From contig JAFRNR010000013.1 in NCBI GenBank assembly GCA_017430085.1, positions 1-52,690 of the forward strand: a stretch of 52,690 nucleotides of DNA. Reading direction: 5' to 3'. The notes below the pieces were generated by a model. That model did not search any database and was not told the origin of the DNA. It saw nothing but the letters and a program-made list of their open reading frames with translations. Origin of the DNA: Lachnospiraceae bacterium (GTDB lineage: Bacteria; Bacillota; Clostridia; Lachnospirales; Lachnospiraceae). This document shows positions 38,558-47,400 of the stretch, piece after piece; position 1 is the stretch's first letter, and each line of letters starts with the position of its first letter. The position numbers and the translations under genes are program-made.

Positions 38558-40480
38558 TCACAGCACGTCCCGGTTACGGATCAGATTCCCGTACCAGTTC
38601 AGGAGTCGGACCTTCCGCAGGCGGAGATCCAGCAGCAGGACGGTCAGTGCGCACAGGAGCGTGAAGTAGACCGCCAGCAGCGGGATATTAAAAGTGAACA
38701 GTTCAAAATCCGCCCATAAGAAGCGGTGATTCAGGAGATTTCCGATTACCGCCGCGGCCGCGGCCAGCAGTGCCGCCGCCCCCAGAAGTTTCAGGAACTC
38801 TCCCGTCCCGATCTTCACGATCTCCCGCAGCAGACGCTTTCTGCTATAGCCCGCGTATTCGAAGACCGAAAGGAACGAGTTGTTATAAACAAATTCCGTC
38901 CGGTTCAGCTCTGCGTAGAACACCACGGTAAATAGCGCGGTCAGCACGGAAAGGGGCAGGAGGATCCAGAACAGATACGGGATCTCCCATTCTTCGATCG
39001 CATGCAGCACGTCCGACTGCAGATAGCAATACTGCTCGCGGAATTCCGCCTGATGCTTCTTCATGAAACGGTCTCGCGCCGCGTAACTGCTGAAATAGAG
39101 ACGGAATCCCCGTTGCCCTTCGTCGTGATACAGACCGGGATCATCCATAAGATCTTTCAGCAGCGCGGCGTTGACATAGAACAGCCCATCATACATCGCT
39201 GCTTCGTAGTTTTCCGGCAGATACTCCGCTCCGCAAGCATTCATATATGTCTGTTCCGTTCGATCCAGTTTTCCCAGGATCCCGACTATCTCCAGTTCCA
39301 CCTCTCCCAGCCGGTAAAACGTCCGCGTGATTTTTTTGCCGATCAGCCGCTCCGGACGGCCGTGCATCATGGCTTCCGCCATTTCACAACTCAGGATCAC
39401 CTGCTCCGGTTTCGTATAATATGTGCCGTACCGGATGGCATCCGTCAGTTTGAATAACCGCCGGTCTTCCGGCAGCGTCCAAATAAAACTGTCCAGCGAT
39501 CCCGGGCAGCTTTCGCGGTAGTCCACCACGATCTCGTCCGCCTCGTTCCGGTCGAAAGGCAGGTCGCTCAGCTGTTTGCCCTGCGTCATTTTCAGTTCCA
39601 GTGTATTAATATGGTACAAATCTGCTCCGGTTGCGGCCGATTTATGCGCCGGAGTGTCCCCCAGCAGAAGCAGGAGGATCGAAACGGTCAGAAAGATCAG
39701 ATACAGCCATTTGGCACGCTGCTCGCGCCGCGGGGACGTGAACCATCTTCTCAGGAACGGCCGGGGATCCGGCAAAGCGGTCTCTGCGCACCCGGCCGAA
39801 GCGGCATCTGCCGCTTTTCTTCCGGCATTCTCTTCGTTGTTGTCCGGGTCCCGCAAACCGCTCCGCTCTTCCACCCACGGCGTCTTTTCTGTTTTGGAGA
39901 AGTGCACGACCGCATCCGCATACGGGATCGCCGCTTCATCATGCGTCGCGCAGATGATCAGTACTTCCTCCTTCAGGGAATCCAGCGTTTCGAAGATCAT
40001 CCGCTTGTTTTCTTCGTCCAGTGCCGCGGTCGGCTCATCGAGCAGCAGTACGCGCTTTCGCTTCAGAAGCGCCCGGATGATCGCCAGCCTCCCGCGTTCC
40101 CCGCCGGACAGTGTGGGCGGGAACTCATCTGCCTTGTCCGCCAGTCCGAACCGCTCCAGAAGCGGCCGGAGATTCTCCGCTCCGAGGATCTTCAGATTGT
40201 CTTCGACCGTCAGGAAATCCACGAAAAAGCTGTCCTGCGTGATATAATCGAACGGCGCGTTTTCCGGGTGGTCCACCTGCCCCGTATATGCCGTTTCCTC
40301 CCATCGGATGTTTCCGCCCTCGAACGGCAGGAATCCGGCCAGCAGGTTCAGGAATGTCGTCTTTCCGCTACCGCTTTCGCCCAGCAACAGAAACAGCCCG
40401 GTTTCGGGAAACCCGGCTGTAAACTGATCTATGACGGTTTCTTCCCCGTATTTTTTTGTCAGGTCCGCGCAGACGATCAT
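38558..40480 (-). CDS. MacB-like ABC exporter, ATPase fused to FtsX-type permease (second of a pair)
   Basis: A 640-residue protein with the same order as its neighbour: ABC ATPase (Walker A GESGSGKTT, signature LSGGERGRLAI, Walker B VLLLDEPTAAL), a membrane segment (WLYLIFLTVSILLLLLGDT), an extracytoplasmic domain of about 230 residues, and three membrane segments at the end (FWILLPLSVLTALFTVVFYA and following). The ATG at 40480 follows GTGAGG; the frame upstream offers only a GTG without a better site. Downstream of a lipoprotein gene, it probably forms one export or sensing complex with the two neighbouring products. Confidence 0.85.
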   Translation of the reverse strand: MIVCADLTKKYGEETVIDQFTAGFPETGLFLLLGESGSGKTTFLNLLAGFLPFEGGNIRWEETAYTGQVDHPENAPFDYITQDSFFVDFLTVEDNLKILGAENLRPLLERFGLADKADEFPPTLSGGERGRLAIIRALLKRKRVLLLDEPTAALDEENKRMIFETLDSLKEEVLIICATHDEAAIPYADAVVHFSKTEKTPWVEERSGLRDPDNNEENAGRKAADAASAGCAETALPDPRPFLRRWFTSPRREQRAKWLYLIFLTVSILLLLLGDTPAHKSAATGADLYHINTLELKMTQGKQLSDLPFDRNEADEIVVDYRESCPGSLDSFIWTLPEDRRLFKLTDAIRYGTYYTKPEQVILSCEMAEAMMHGRPERLIGKKITRTFYRLGEVELEIVGILGKLDRTEQTYMNACGAEYLPENYEAAMYDGLFYVNAALLKDLMDDPGLYHDEGQRGFRLYFSSYAARDRFMKKHQAEFREQYCYLQSDVLHAIEEWEIPYLFWILLPLSVLTALFTVVFYAELNRTEFVYNNSFLSVFEYAGYSRKRLLREIVKIGTGEFLKLLGAAALLAAAAAVIGNLLNHRFLWADFELFTFNIPLLAVYFTLLCALTVLLLDLRLRKVRLLNWYGNLIRNRDVL

Positions 40481-40519
40481 GGCCGGAACCTCACTTGCCG
40501 GCACGCCGGACGGCGATTT

Positions 40520-41596
40520 CTAATGAACCGTATTCCCGGCGGCTATGAATTCTTCCTCTGAGATTTCCTCAACGAGCCAGGGGATGCCCGGCTGGGAATC
40601 AAAATAATTATCTGCCGTTTTCGTGTGGAGAGCATTCAGAAATGCATACATCCGGTAAAAATCGATGCCTCCGATTTCCTTGTCTTTATACAGTTCCTCC
40701 TGCGCAAGAAAATAGTTTTCTTTCTTGATTTCCGTACGCACCATCTGGATCAGTTCAAAAGCCTCCTGCTGACCCGCATCCGCTTTTCTTTCTTCTACCA
40801 GATCTGAAAGTTGGACATAATCATCACATTCTGTACCTGTTTTATACAAAACATCAATATAAATCTCATCGATCGTGCCCATTTTACAATAAAAGCCGAT
40901 CTGAAAACGGTACCCGTCAATATATTCCGGATCCACATACATAGCCCACATCGGATAATCCAGATACGTCATGGTCTCTATCGGCGGATTGCTCAAAGCT
41001 TCCCGGATCAGATCAAAAAACATGTTTCCGTCGATCCATCTGAATTCATACTGGTCAGGATCCAGTGCGATCATTTCTTCCGGAGTCAATCTTTTATTCA
41101 GTAGATCGTTTATCAGATCCCTGTCCGCATGTTCATCCTCACTGCTCGTACCGAAATGGATCGAGCCCGGTTTCGATTTAATACGCCGGAAGACAGGTTT
41201 CCCGTCTCCGCCGATATCCTGCATATACGACACAGACCAGTAATTATCTTTATATCTGTATCGCATATTCATCCCATGGAAAGTATAAAAGTACTCTTCC
41301 GGATCTTCTTTGACGCCTTCCCGGATGAACTGAAAATACCATCCGGTTTTATCATCCATATGGGAGGCGATCTGACGATAGAATTTGATCGGGCTGTCCG
41401 GGTCATATTCGCCGTTCCAGACGGCTGCATCCAGAGGTGTTCCGGTTTGATAGGGAGTAGACGCCGTCATACTCCCGGTCTGAAGCGCCGTAAGCTCCGC
41501 GGTCGTTTCCATATGAGAAGGAGTCGATCCGCAGGCTGTCAGGAAAAGGGCCAGGAGCAGGAAAGATACAGCAATATGGCAGCGTATAGATTTCAT
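40520..41596 (-). CDS. Lipoprotein of unknown function in an ABC exporter operon
   Basis: A 358-residue secreted lipoprotein. The signal peptide ends in lipobox LTAC (Cys 22), followed by a Ser/Thr-rich spacer and a domain rich in Tyr, Asp and Phe (IKFYRQIASHMDDKTGWYFQ, FHGMNMRYRYKDNYWSVSYM). I do not recognise the family. It has a very good promoter and heads an operon with two MacB-like exporters, so it may be a surface partner of that complex or a sensor for it. Confidence 0.78.
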   Translation of the reverse strand: MKSIRCHIAVSFLLLALFLTACGSTPSHMETTAELTALQTGSMTASTPYQTGTPLDAAVWNGEYDPDSPIKFYRQIASHMDDKTGWYFQFIREGVKEDPEEYFYTFHGMNMRYRYKDNYWSVSYMQDIGGDGKPVFRRIKSKPGSIHFGTSSEDEHADRDLINDLLNKRLTPEEMIALDPDQYEFRWIDGNMFFDLIREALSNPPIETMTYLDYPMWAMYVDPEYIDGYRFQIGFYCKMGTIDEIYIDVLYKTGTECDDYVQLSDLVEERKADAGQQEAFELIQMVRTEIKKENYFLAQEELYKDKEIGGIDFYRMYAFLNALHTKTADNYFDSQPGIPWLVEEISEEEFIAAGNTVH

Positions 41597-41617
41597 CGCA
41601 TCGCTCTCCCAATTCTG

Positions 41618-41668
41618 TTATACTGATACCAATAATGCAAGCATTAATCCCATCATTCTCTTTTTCAT
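41618..41668 (-). other. 16-codon open frame resembling a truncated signal peptide
   Basis: MKKRMMGLMLALLVSV followed by TAA, behind GAGAGG. Its ATG lies just past the -10 box of the lipoprotein promoter, so it would not be translated from that transcript. It could be a relic of a lost secreted protein or a leader peptide on a longer transcript. Coding status is doubtful. Confidence 0.25.
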
Positions 41669-41669
41669 G

Positions 41670-41698
41670 ATTATAATACCTCTCTTTCTTTTTTTCAA
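41670..41698 (-). promoter_or_regulatory. Promoter of the lipoprotein/ABC operon
   Basis: On the - strand, TTGAAA (41698-41693), 17 bases, and a perfect TATAAT (41675-41670). The leader to the lipoprotein ATG is about 65 bases. It is a housekeeping-type promoter, so the operon does not depend on the broken sigma gene upstream. Confidence 0.75.
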
Positions 41699-41772
41699 CC
41701 GAACGCGGTCTGACTCATTGATTATTATAATTTTTAGATTTTAAGTTATTTGCTTCAATATTCATCTGCCCA

Positions 41773-42340
41773 TCATCCATCACCCACCTTTACTTCTTCC
41801 GTTTCTATTCCTGAGTCGGGGGAGCGTCCCGGGATAATACCGGCAAACGTTTCACCAGTTCCGTCATATAATGAATCATCCTTCAACAGTTCCTTCTTCA
41901 AAGATCGTTTGGCACGGTAAAGAAGATTCCGGATCTGGCGTGCGTTTTTCTTCATGATCTTTCCTGCTTCTTCGTTAGACATGTTTTCAAAAAACACAAG
42001 GCAAATGACCTGACAATAGTCCGGGAATAGCCTGATAAGTCTCCAATTTCTCAGCAGGTATATATGAGATTTTTGCTCTTTGTCTTATCCAGTCAACTGC
42101 CGCATTCCGGCCAATGGTCCAAAGCCAAACCTTGAATGAACATCTTCCTGAATACTTCGGTTTTCGGACTAATAGTCTGAAGAATGTTTCTTGTGCCAGT
42201 TCTTCTGCAGCATGATAGTCGATTACCACAGTTTGCAAATACTGGATCAGAGCATCCCTGTACTCTCTTACTATTTCGGAAAGTCCTTCCTCGTCCCCTT
42301 CAAGGAAACGACGATAGTACTCGGCACCGTTGTCCGCCAT
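41773..42340 (-). pseudogene. ECF-type sigma-70 factor gene broken by a frameshifting deletion
   Basis: From an ATG at 42340 (behind AAGGGGA) the frame encodes an intact sigma region 2 (EGLSEIVREYRDALIQYLQT, EELAQETFFRLLVRKPKYSG, VWLWTIGRNAAVDWIRQRAK), then runs out after AEKLETYQ. Region 4 continues in another frame as LFPDYCQVICLVFFENMSNE and ARQIRNLLYRAKRSLKKELL. The linker and first part of region 4 are missing, so a small deletion fused the two halves out of frame. It would have made a sigma factor of about 190-210 residues. A real programmed shift is unlikely because the region 2-4 linker is lost. Confidence 0.75.
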
Positions 42341-42412
42341 CGGGTTCCCCTTTCCGGCAAGGATCTGAAACCTCCTTACCCATAAGTCGTATGAAAGGCA
42401 TAATTGTCTCAC

Positions 42413-42530
42413 CTTTCACTTATAGAACGATTGAGAAAGGAATAATCAGACATGAAATGCAAAAAAAACGCCTTTCACCCATATAACTATCGGGAAAGGC
42501 GAAAACGGACACGAAATGAAAAATTTTTCA
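42413..42530. repeat. Two tandem 59-bp units with inverted-repeat ends upstream of the sigma gene
   Basis: Each unit begins with CCTTTC-N17-GAAAGG (42413-42441 and 42472-42500) and continues with a similar half containing GACA(T/C)GAAATG. The two 29-bp cores differ at 6 positions. A further GAAAGG at 42394-42399 pairs with the first CCTTTC. The block lies in the leader of the broken sigma gene and may be its regulatory region. Confidence 0.6.
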
Positions 42531-42546
42531 AAGCCAATCGGGGATC

Positions 42547-42614
42547 AGGGCCTCAAGCAGCTTCATCGGCCCGGAAACAGGGCCAGGAAGAACCGTCCCC
42601 CAGTGGCCCTATTC
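42547..42614. repeat. Single copy of the CCCCCAGTGGC palindromic repeat
   Basis: Contains TTCATCGGCCCGGAAACAGG, CCAGGAAGAACCGTCCCCC and AGTGGCCC, matching one half of the 137-bp element at 36601. It ends inside the last codons of the glycosidase gene. Confidence 0.7.
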
Positions 42615-44441
42615 CTCCCAGATTCTGGCGTGGTAAGGCCCCAGCTGTTCCGTGCAAAGGGGCTGGGAGTCATAGACCAGGCGCGCTTTGCGGGGCTTGT
42701 AGAGAGGTTTGCGGGGCTCGGCGCTCAGGTTGCATTCGACGACATAGGTCTTACCGCTTAAGCTGCGACGGTAGACGAAGGCGTTCTTCTTGTCGCTGAG
42801 GAGTTCGAAGGTGCCGTAGGGAAACACTTTGGTCTCGCGGCGCAGGGCGAGGAGGAAGCGGTAGGTCTCTTCCACATCCGGGTCGGGCGTCTGCTGGGTG
42901 AGGCCGGCGTGCCAGGGCGGGAGCTGACCGCCGCCGGGGAGGAGGACGCGGGTGTGTTCGCGGGTCCCGGCGTTCAGGATGCGCAGCATCTCCGCTTCGC
43001 TCATCCGGCCCCGGTTCGCTGCAATGAAGCCCTTCGCCTCTACGTCCGTGATCTGGTCCAGGCTGGTGAAGGTATAATTGGACAGCCCCATCTCGTCGCC
43101 CTGGTAAATAAACGGCGTGCCGGGGAGCGTCAGCTGCAGGACGGCCAGGAGTTTGGCGACGTGCGGGGGCAGGGATTTGTCGCGGGTCACTTTGCTGACC
43201 ATGCGGGGGTTGTCGTGGTTGTTGAAAAACAGGGAGAGGCGGCAGTTGGTGCCGTAGTTGTCGATCCACTGCAGGATGTGATCCCGGTAGAAGTTCAGGT
43301 CGTATTCGTAATCATCGTATTTTCCGTGACCCGGGGTCTCCAGGTGGTCGAAGGAAAAGACCATGTCCAGTTCCTTCCGCTCTTCCGCGGTGACCATGCG
43401 GCTCATGTTCATGCCCAGGCCGGGGCATTCGCCCACGGAAAAGGCGCCGTAGGGGTCGAAGGCTTCGCGGCGGATCTGCTTCAGGAATTCGTGCAGGCGC
43501 GGGCCGTAGATATAGTGCTCCACGCCGCAGAAGCCGATCAGGTCGGCGACGGTCGGGTCGCCCGCGAGCAGGCCCGGGTCCTTGGAGATGTAGTTGATGA
43601 CGTCCATGCGGAAGCCGTCCACGCCCTTTTCCAGCCACCAGCGGATCATGTCCAGCACTTCGCGCCGCAGGCCGTCGTCCTCCCAGTTCAGGTCCATCTG
43701 CTTTTTCGAGAACAGGTGCAGGCCCCAGAGGCCCTCCTCCGGGAAATAGCGCCAGGCGGGGCCGGAGAAAAAGCTGCCCCAGTTGTTGGGCGGCGCGTCC
43801 GGCGTGCCGGGCTGCAGGAAATAGTAATTCCGGCGGGGCGAGGACGGGTCGGCGAGCGCTTCGCGGAACCAGGCGTGCTCGTCCGAGGTGTGGTTGATGA
43901 CCAGGTCCATGATCAGGCGCATGCCGCGGGCGTGCACTTCTGACAGGAGGCGGTCGAAGTCCTCCATCGTGCCGAATTCGGCCAGGATGGCGCGGTAATC
44001 GCGGATGTCGTAGCCGTTGTCGTCGTTCGGCGAATCATAGACCGGGGAGAGCCACAGCGCGTCCACGCCGAGGTCCTTCAGATAGTCCAGGCGCGAAATG
44101 ATCCCGGGGATGTCCCCGATCCCGTCGCCGTTGGAATCGCAGAAACTGCGCGGATAGATCTGGTAAAACACCGCCTCTTTCCACCACGCGGGCTTGACCG
44201 GCGCGGCGGACGCGGGCACGTTCTCCGGCTCGCGGTTCACCAGGTTCAGGATCGCGTCGAACAACGCGGGGTCGAGCTTTCCGGGCACCAGTTTGGACGC
44301 GGAACGGATCTTCATGTGCGAGACCAGCGGGTTGGTCAGCGTGCTCTGCGGCAGGCCGAGCTGCAGCAGGATCCGGTCCGCCAGGTCGTGCCCGATGGGG
44401 CTGCGGTATAATTCGCCTATCGTACTGTCAAGGGTCAGCAT
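42609..44441 (-). CDS. GH13 alpha-glucosidase-like glycoside hydrolase with small N-terminal helical domain
   Basis: A 610-residue enzyme of the alpha-amylase clan (oligo-1,6-glucosidase/alpha-glucosidase type) acting on alpha-linked glucosides in the cytoplasm, since no signal peptide is seen. The GH13 barrel starts at WWKEAVFYQIYPRSFCDSNG; conserved regions are MDLVINHTSD, GFRMDVINY (nucleophile Asp, about 279), SVGECPG (acid/base Glu, about 335) and FFNNHDNPRM (third Asp, about 408). The first 85 or so residues (TLDSTIGELYRSPIGHDLAD, then MKIRSASKL) resemble a small helical module attached to several Clostridial glycosidases. AAGGAGAG precedes the ATG, and it follows the polC terminator. 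Confidence 0.9.
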   Translation of the reverse strand: MLTLDSTIGELYRSPIGHDLADRILLQLGLPQSTLTNPLVSHMKIRSASKLVPGKLDPALFDAILNLVNREPENVPASAAPVKPAWWKEAVFYQIYPRSFCDSNGDGIGDIPGIISRLDYLKDLGVDALWLSPVYDSPNDDNGYDIRDYRAILAEFGTMEDFDRLLSEVHARGMRLIMDLVINHTSDEHAWFREALADPSSPRRNYYFLQPGTPDAPPNNWGSFFSGPAWRYFPEEGLWGLHLFSKKQMDLNWEDDGLRREVLDMIRWWLEKGVDGFRMDVINYISKDPGLLAGDPTVADLIGFCGVEHYIYGPRLHEFLKQIRREAFDPYGAFSVGECPGLGMNMSRMVTAEERKELDMVFSFDHLETPGHGKYDDYEYDLNFYRDHILQWIDNYGTNCRLSLFFNNHDNPRMVSKVTRDKSLPPHVAKLLAVLQLTLPGTPFIYQGDEMGLSNYTFTSLDQITDVEAKGFIAANRGRMSEAEMLRILNAGTREHTRVLLPGGGQLPPWHAGLTQQTPDPDVEETYRFLLALRRETKVFPYGTFELLSDKKNAFVYRRSLSGKTYVVECNLSAEPRKPLYKPRKARLVYDSQPLCTEQLGPYHARIWEE

Positions 44442-44459
44442 ATCTTCTCTCCTTATGGC

Positions 44460-44487
44460 AAAACGGGCCCCGGCGGGAGCCCGTTTT
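44460..44487 (-). terminator. Terminator after polC
   Basis: AAAACGGGC / GCCCGTTTT arms with a GC-rich loop, 8 bases past the polC stop; T runs on both sides (longer on the + strand). The GH13 ribosome site follows about 15 bases later, so some read-through must feed the glycosidase unless it has an unseen promoter. Confidence 0.7.
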
Positions 44488-44494
44488 TTCGCAT

Positions 44495-47400
44495 TTACTC
44501 TAACACGATGTCCGTCAGGGACAGCTGGTTGCTCTCGGCCATGTCGCCCAGGATGCCCATGCGCGCCATGTTTTCCGCGAGCGTGGTGTTGATCTTCGAG
44601 CGCTGGATCAGGTCTTCGCGGGACAGGAAGCGGCCCTGCGCGGCGGCTTCTTCCAGGCTCTGCGCGGCGGCCAGGCCCAGGCCGGCGATGCTGCTGAAGG
44701 ACGGCATGATCTTGCCGTCGATGATCTGGAAGCGGTCCGCTTTGGCCCGGTACACGTCGATGGGCATGAATTCGATGCCGCGCGCGTACATCTCTTCCAC
44801 CAGCCGCATGTCGCGCAGCGTGCGCAGTTCGGTGTCGGACAGGCGGTCGCGGTTCTTGCGGAGCATGGCGAGGTTGCGGGCCATGATCTCGCGGCCGCGG
44901 GCCATCATCTCGTAATCGAAGCCGTCCGCGCGGATGCTGAAATACGCGGTGTAATACTCAAGCGGATAGTACAGCTTGCAGTACGCCACGCGCAGCGCCA
45001 TCATCACGTACGCGGCCGCGTGCGCCTTCGGGAACATGTACTGGATCTTCTCCGCGGAGCCGAGGTACCAGTCCGGCACGCCGTGCTCTTCCATGTCTTT
45101 GCGCCACTGAGGCCAGTTGCTTTCCGCGCCTTTGGCGACTTTGCCTTTGCGGACGCTTTCCATGATCTTGAAGGACTGCGCCGGGTCCATGCCCTGGCCG
45201 ATCAGGTAGAGCATGATGTCGTCGCGCGTGCAGATGGATTCCTTCAGCGTGGCCGTTTGGTTCACGATCAGGTCCTGCACGTTGCCCTTCCAGACGTCCG
45301 TGCCGTGGGCGATGCCGGCGATGCGCACCAGGTCCGCCACGGATCCCGGCTTCGCGTCCTTCAGGATGCCCATGGCGAAGTCCGTGCCGAATTCCGGGAC
45401 GCCCAGCGTGCCGAATTCACAGCCGCCCAGATCCTCGGGCGTCACGCCCAGCGGGTCGCAGCTGTTGAACAGGGCCAGTACCTGCGCGTCGTTGATCGGG
45501 ATCTCCGTCATGGTCAGGCCGGTCAGGTCGCCCAGACGGCGGATCATGGTCGGGTCGTCGTGGCCCAGGATGTCGAGTTTGAGCAGGTTGTGGTCGATCG
45601 AGTGGTAGTCGAAGTGGGTGGTGATGATGCCGCTCTTCTCCTTATTGGCCGGATATTGGATCGGCGTGAAGGAGTAGATGTTCTCGCCGCGCGGCATCAC
45701 GACGATCCCGCCGGGATGCTGGCCCGTGGAGCGGCGCGTGCCCTCCAGGCCCTTCGCGATGCGCTCGATCTCGCAGCGGCGTTTGTGGTCGCCTTTTTCC
45801 TCGAAATAATGCTTCACGAAGCCGAACGCGGTCTTCTCCGCCAGGCCTGTGATGGTCCCGGCCTTGAAGGTGCAGCCCTTGCCGAACAGCACTTCCGTGT
45901 ATTCGTGGGCCTTGGCCTGGTATTCGCCGGAGAAGTTCAGGTCGATGTCCGGCTCCTTGTCGCCCTTGAAGCCCAGGAAGGTCTCGAAGGGGATGTCGTA
46001 GCCGTCGCGGATCATCGGCGCGCCGCAGACCGGGCAGTTCATCGGCGCCATGTCCACGCCGGCGCCGCCCGCGTTTCTGCGGGTCTCTTCGTTATCGAAA
46101 ATGCTGTGGCGGCACTGCGGGCAGCGGTAGTGCGGCGGCAGCGGGTTCACTTCGGAAATGCCGCTGAACGTGGCGACCAGCGAGGAGCCCACGGAACCGC
46201 GGGAGCCCACCAGGTAGCCCTCGTCATTGGATTTTTTCACCAGGCGCTGCGCGATGATGTACATAACCGCGTAGCCGTTGCCGATGATGGAGGTCAGCTC
46301 CTTGGAGAGCCGTTCCTCCACGATGACGGGCAGGCGGTCGCCGTACATTTCGTGTGCGCGGTCGTAGCACATCTTCTCCAGTTCCTCCTCGGAGCCGGGG
46401 ATCTGCGGCGGGCATTTATCCGGCCGCACCGGGGAGATGGCTTCGCACAGGTCCGCGATCATGTTGGGGTTGTCGATGACGATCTGCTTCGCGGTGTTGT
46501 AGTCCAGGAAATCGAATTCCGCCAGCATTTCCTCCGTGGTGCGGAAGTACAGCGGCGGCTGGAAGTCCGCGTCCGCGTAGTCCTGGCCCGCCTGCAGGAT
46601 GCGGCGGTAGATCTCGTCCTCCGGGTCCAGGAAGTGGACGTCGCAGGTGGCGACGACCGGCTTCGCGTACTGTTCGCCAAGTTCAAGGATGCGGCGCACG
46701 AAGTTCTGCAGGTCCTCCTGCGTGTAGATTTTTCCGTCCCGGCCCGTGCGGGTCAGGTAGGCGTTGTTGCCCAGCGGCTGGACTTCCAGGTAGTCGTAGA
46801 AATTGACGATGCGCTGCAGTTCCTCCTCCGGCGCGTCTCGGAGCAGGGCGCGGTACAGTTCGCCCGCTTCGCAGGCGGAGCCCAGGATAAGGCCTTCGCG
46901 GCATTCGGTCAGCAGGCTGCGCGGGATGCGCGGGCGCCGCTGGAAATAGTGCAGGTGCGATTCGGAGACCAGGCGGTAGAGGTTGACGCGGCCCACATCG
47001 CTCTTTGCCAGGATAATGATGTGGTACGAGGGCGCCTTCTTGATCTCCTCCGCCGTCATGCCCGGTGTATCATCCACCAGATAGCCTTCGCAGCCGTAGA
47101 TGATCTTGATGTCCTTGCCTTTTTTCTTCAGGCCCTCCGCGGTGTGCATGGCGTCCGGGAAGGACTGCACGACGCCGTGGTCCGTGATGGCGACGGCCTT
47201 ATGGCCCCAGGCGGCGGCGCGCTTCACGAACTCGTCCGTATGGGTCAGGCCGTCCATCTCGCTCATCTGCGTGTGGGCGTGGAGCTCTACGCGCTTGACC
47301 GGGGCTTTGTCGGTCCGGATCATTTTCATATTCTGGTCCGGCTTGATGCCGCTGACGGAGGACAGGACCACTTCGCCGTCGTACTGGTCGAACAGGGCGA

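Noticed and set aside
42413-42500. CRISPR array
   Set aside because: Only two diverged units exist, the interval between them is also similar, and no cas gene is present.
42452-42799. A + strand protein starting MKCKKNAFHPYN
   Set aside because: It reads through the tandem units, a palindromic repeat and the antisense of the GH13 gene; no ribosome site or family pattern.
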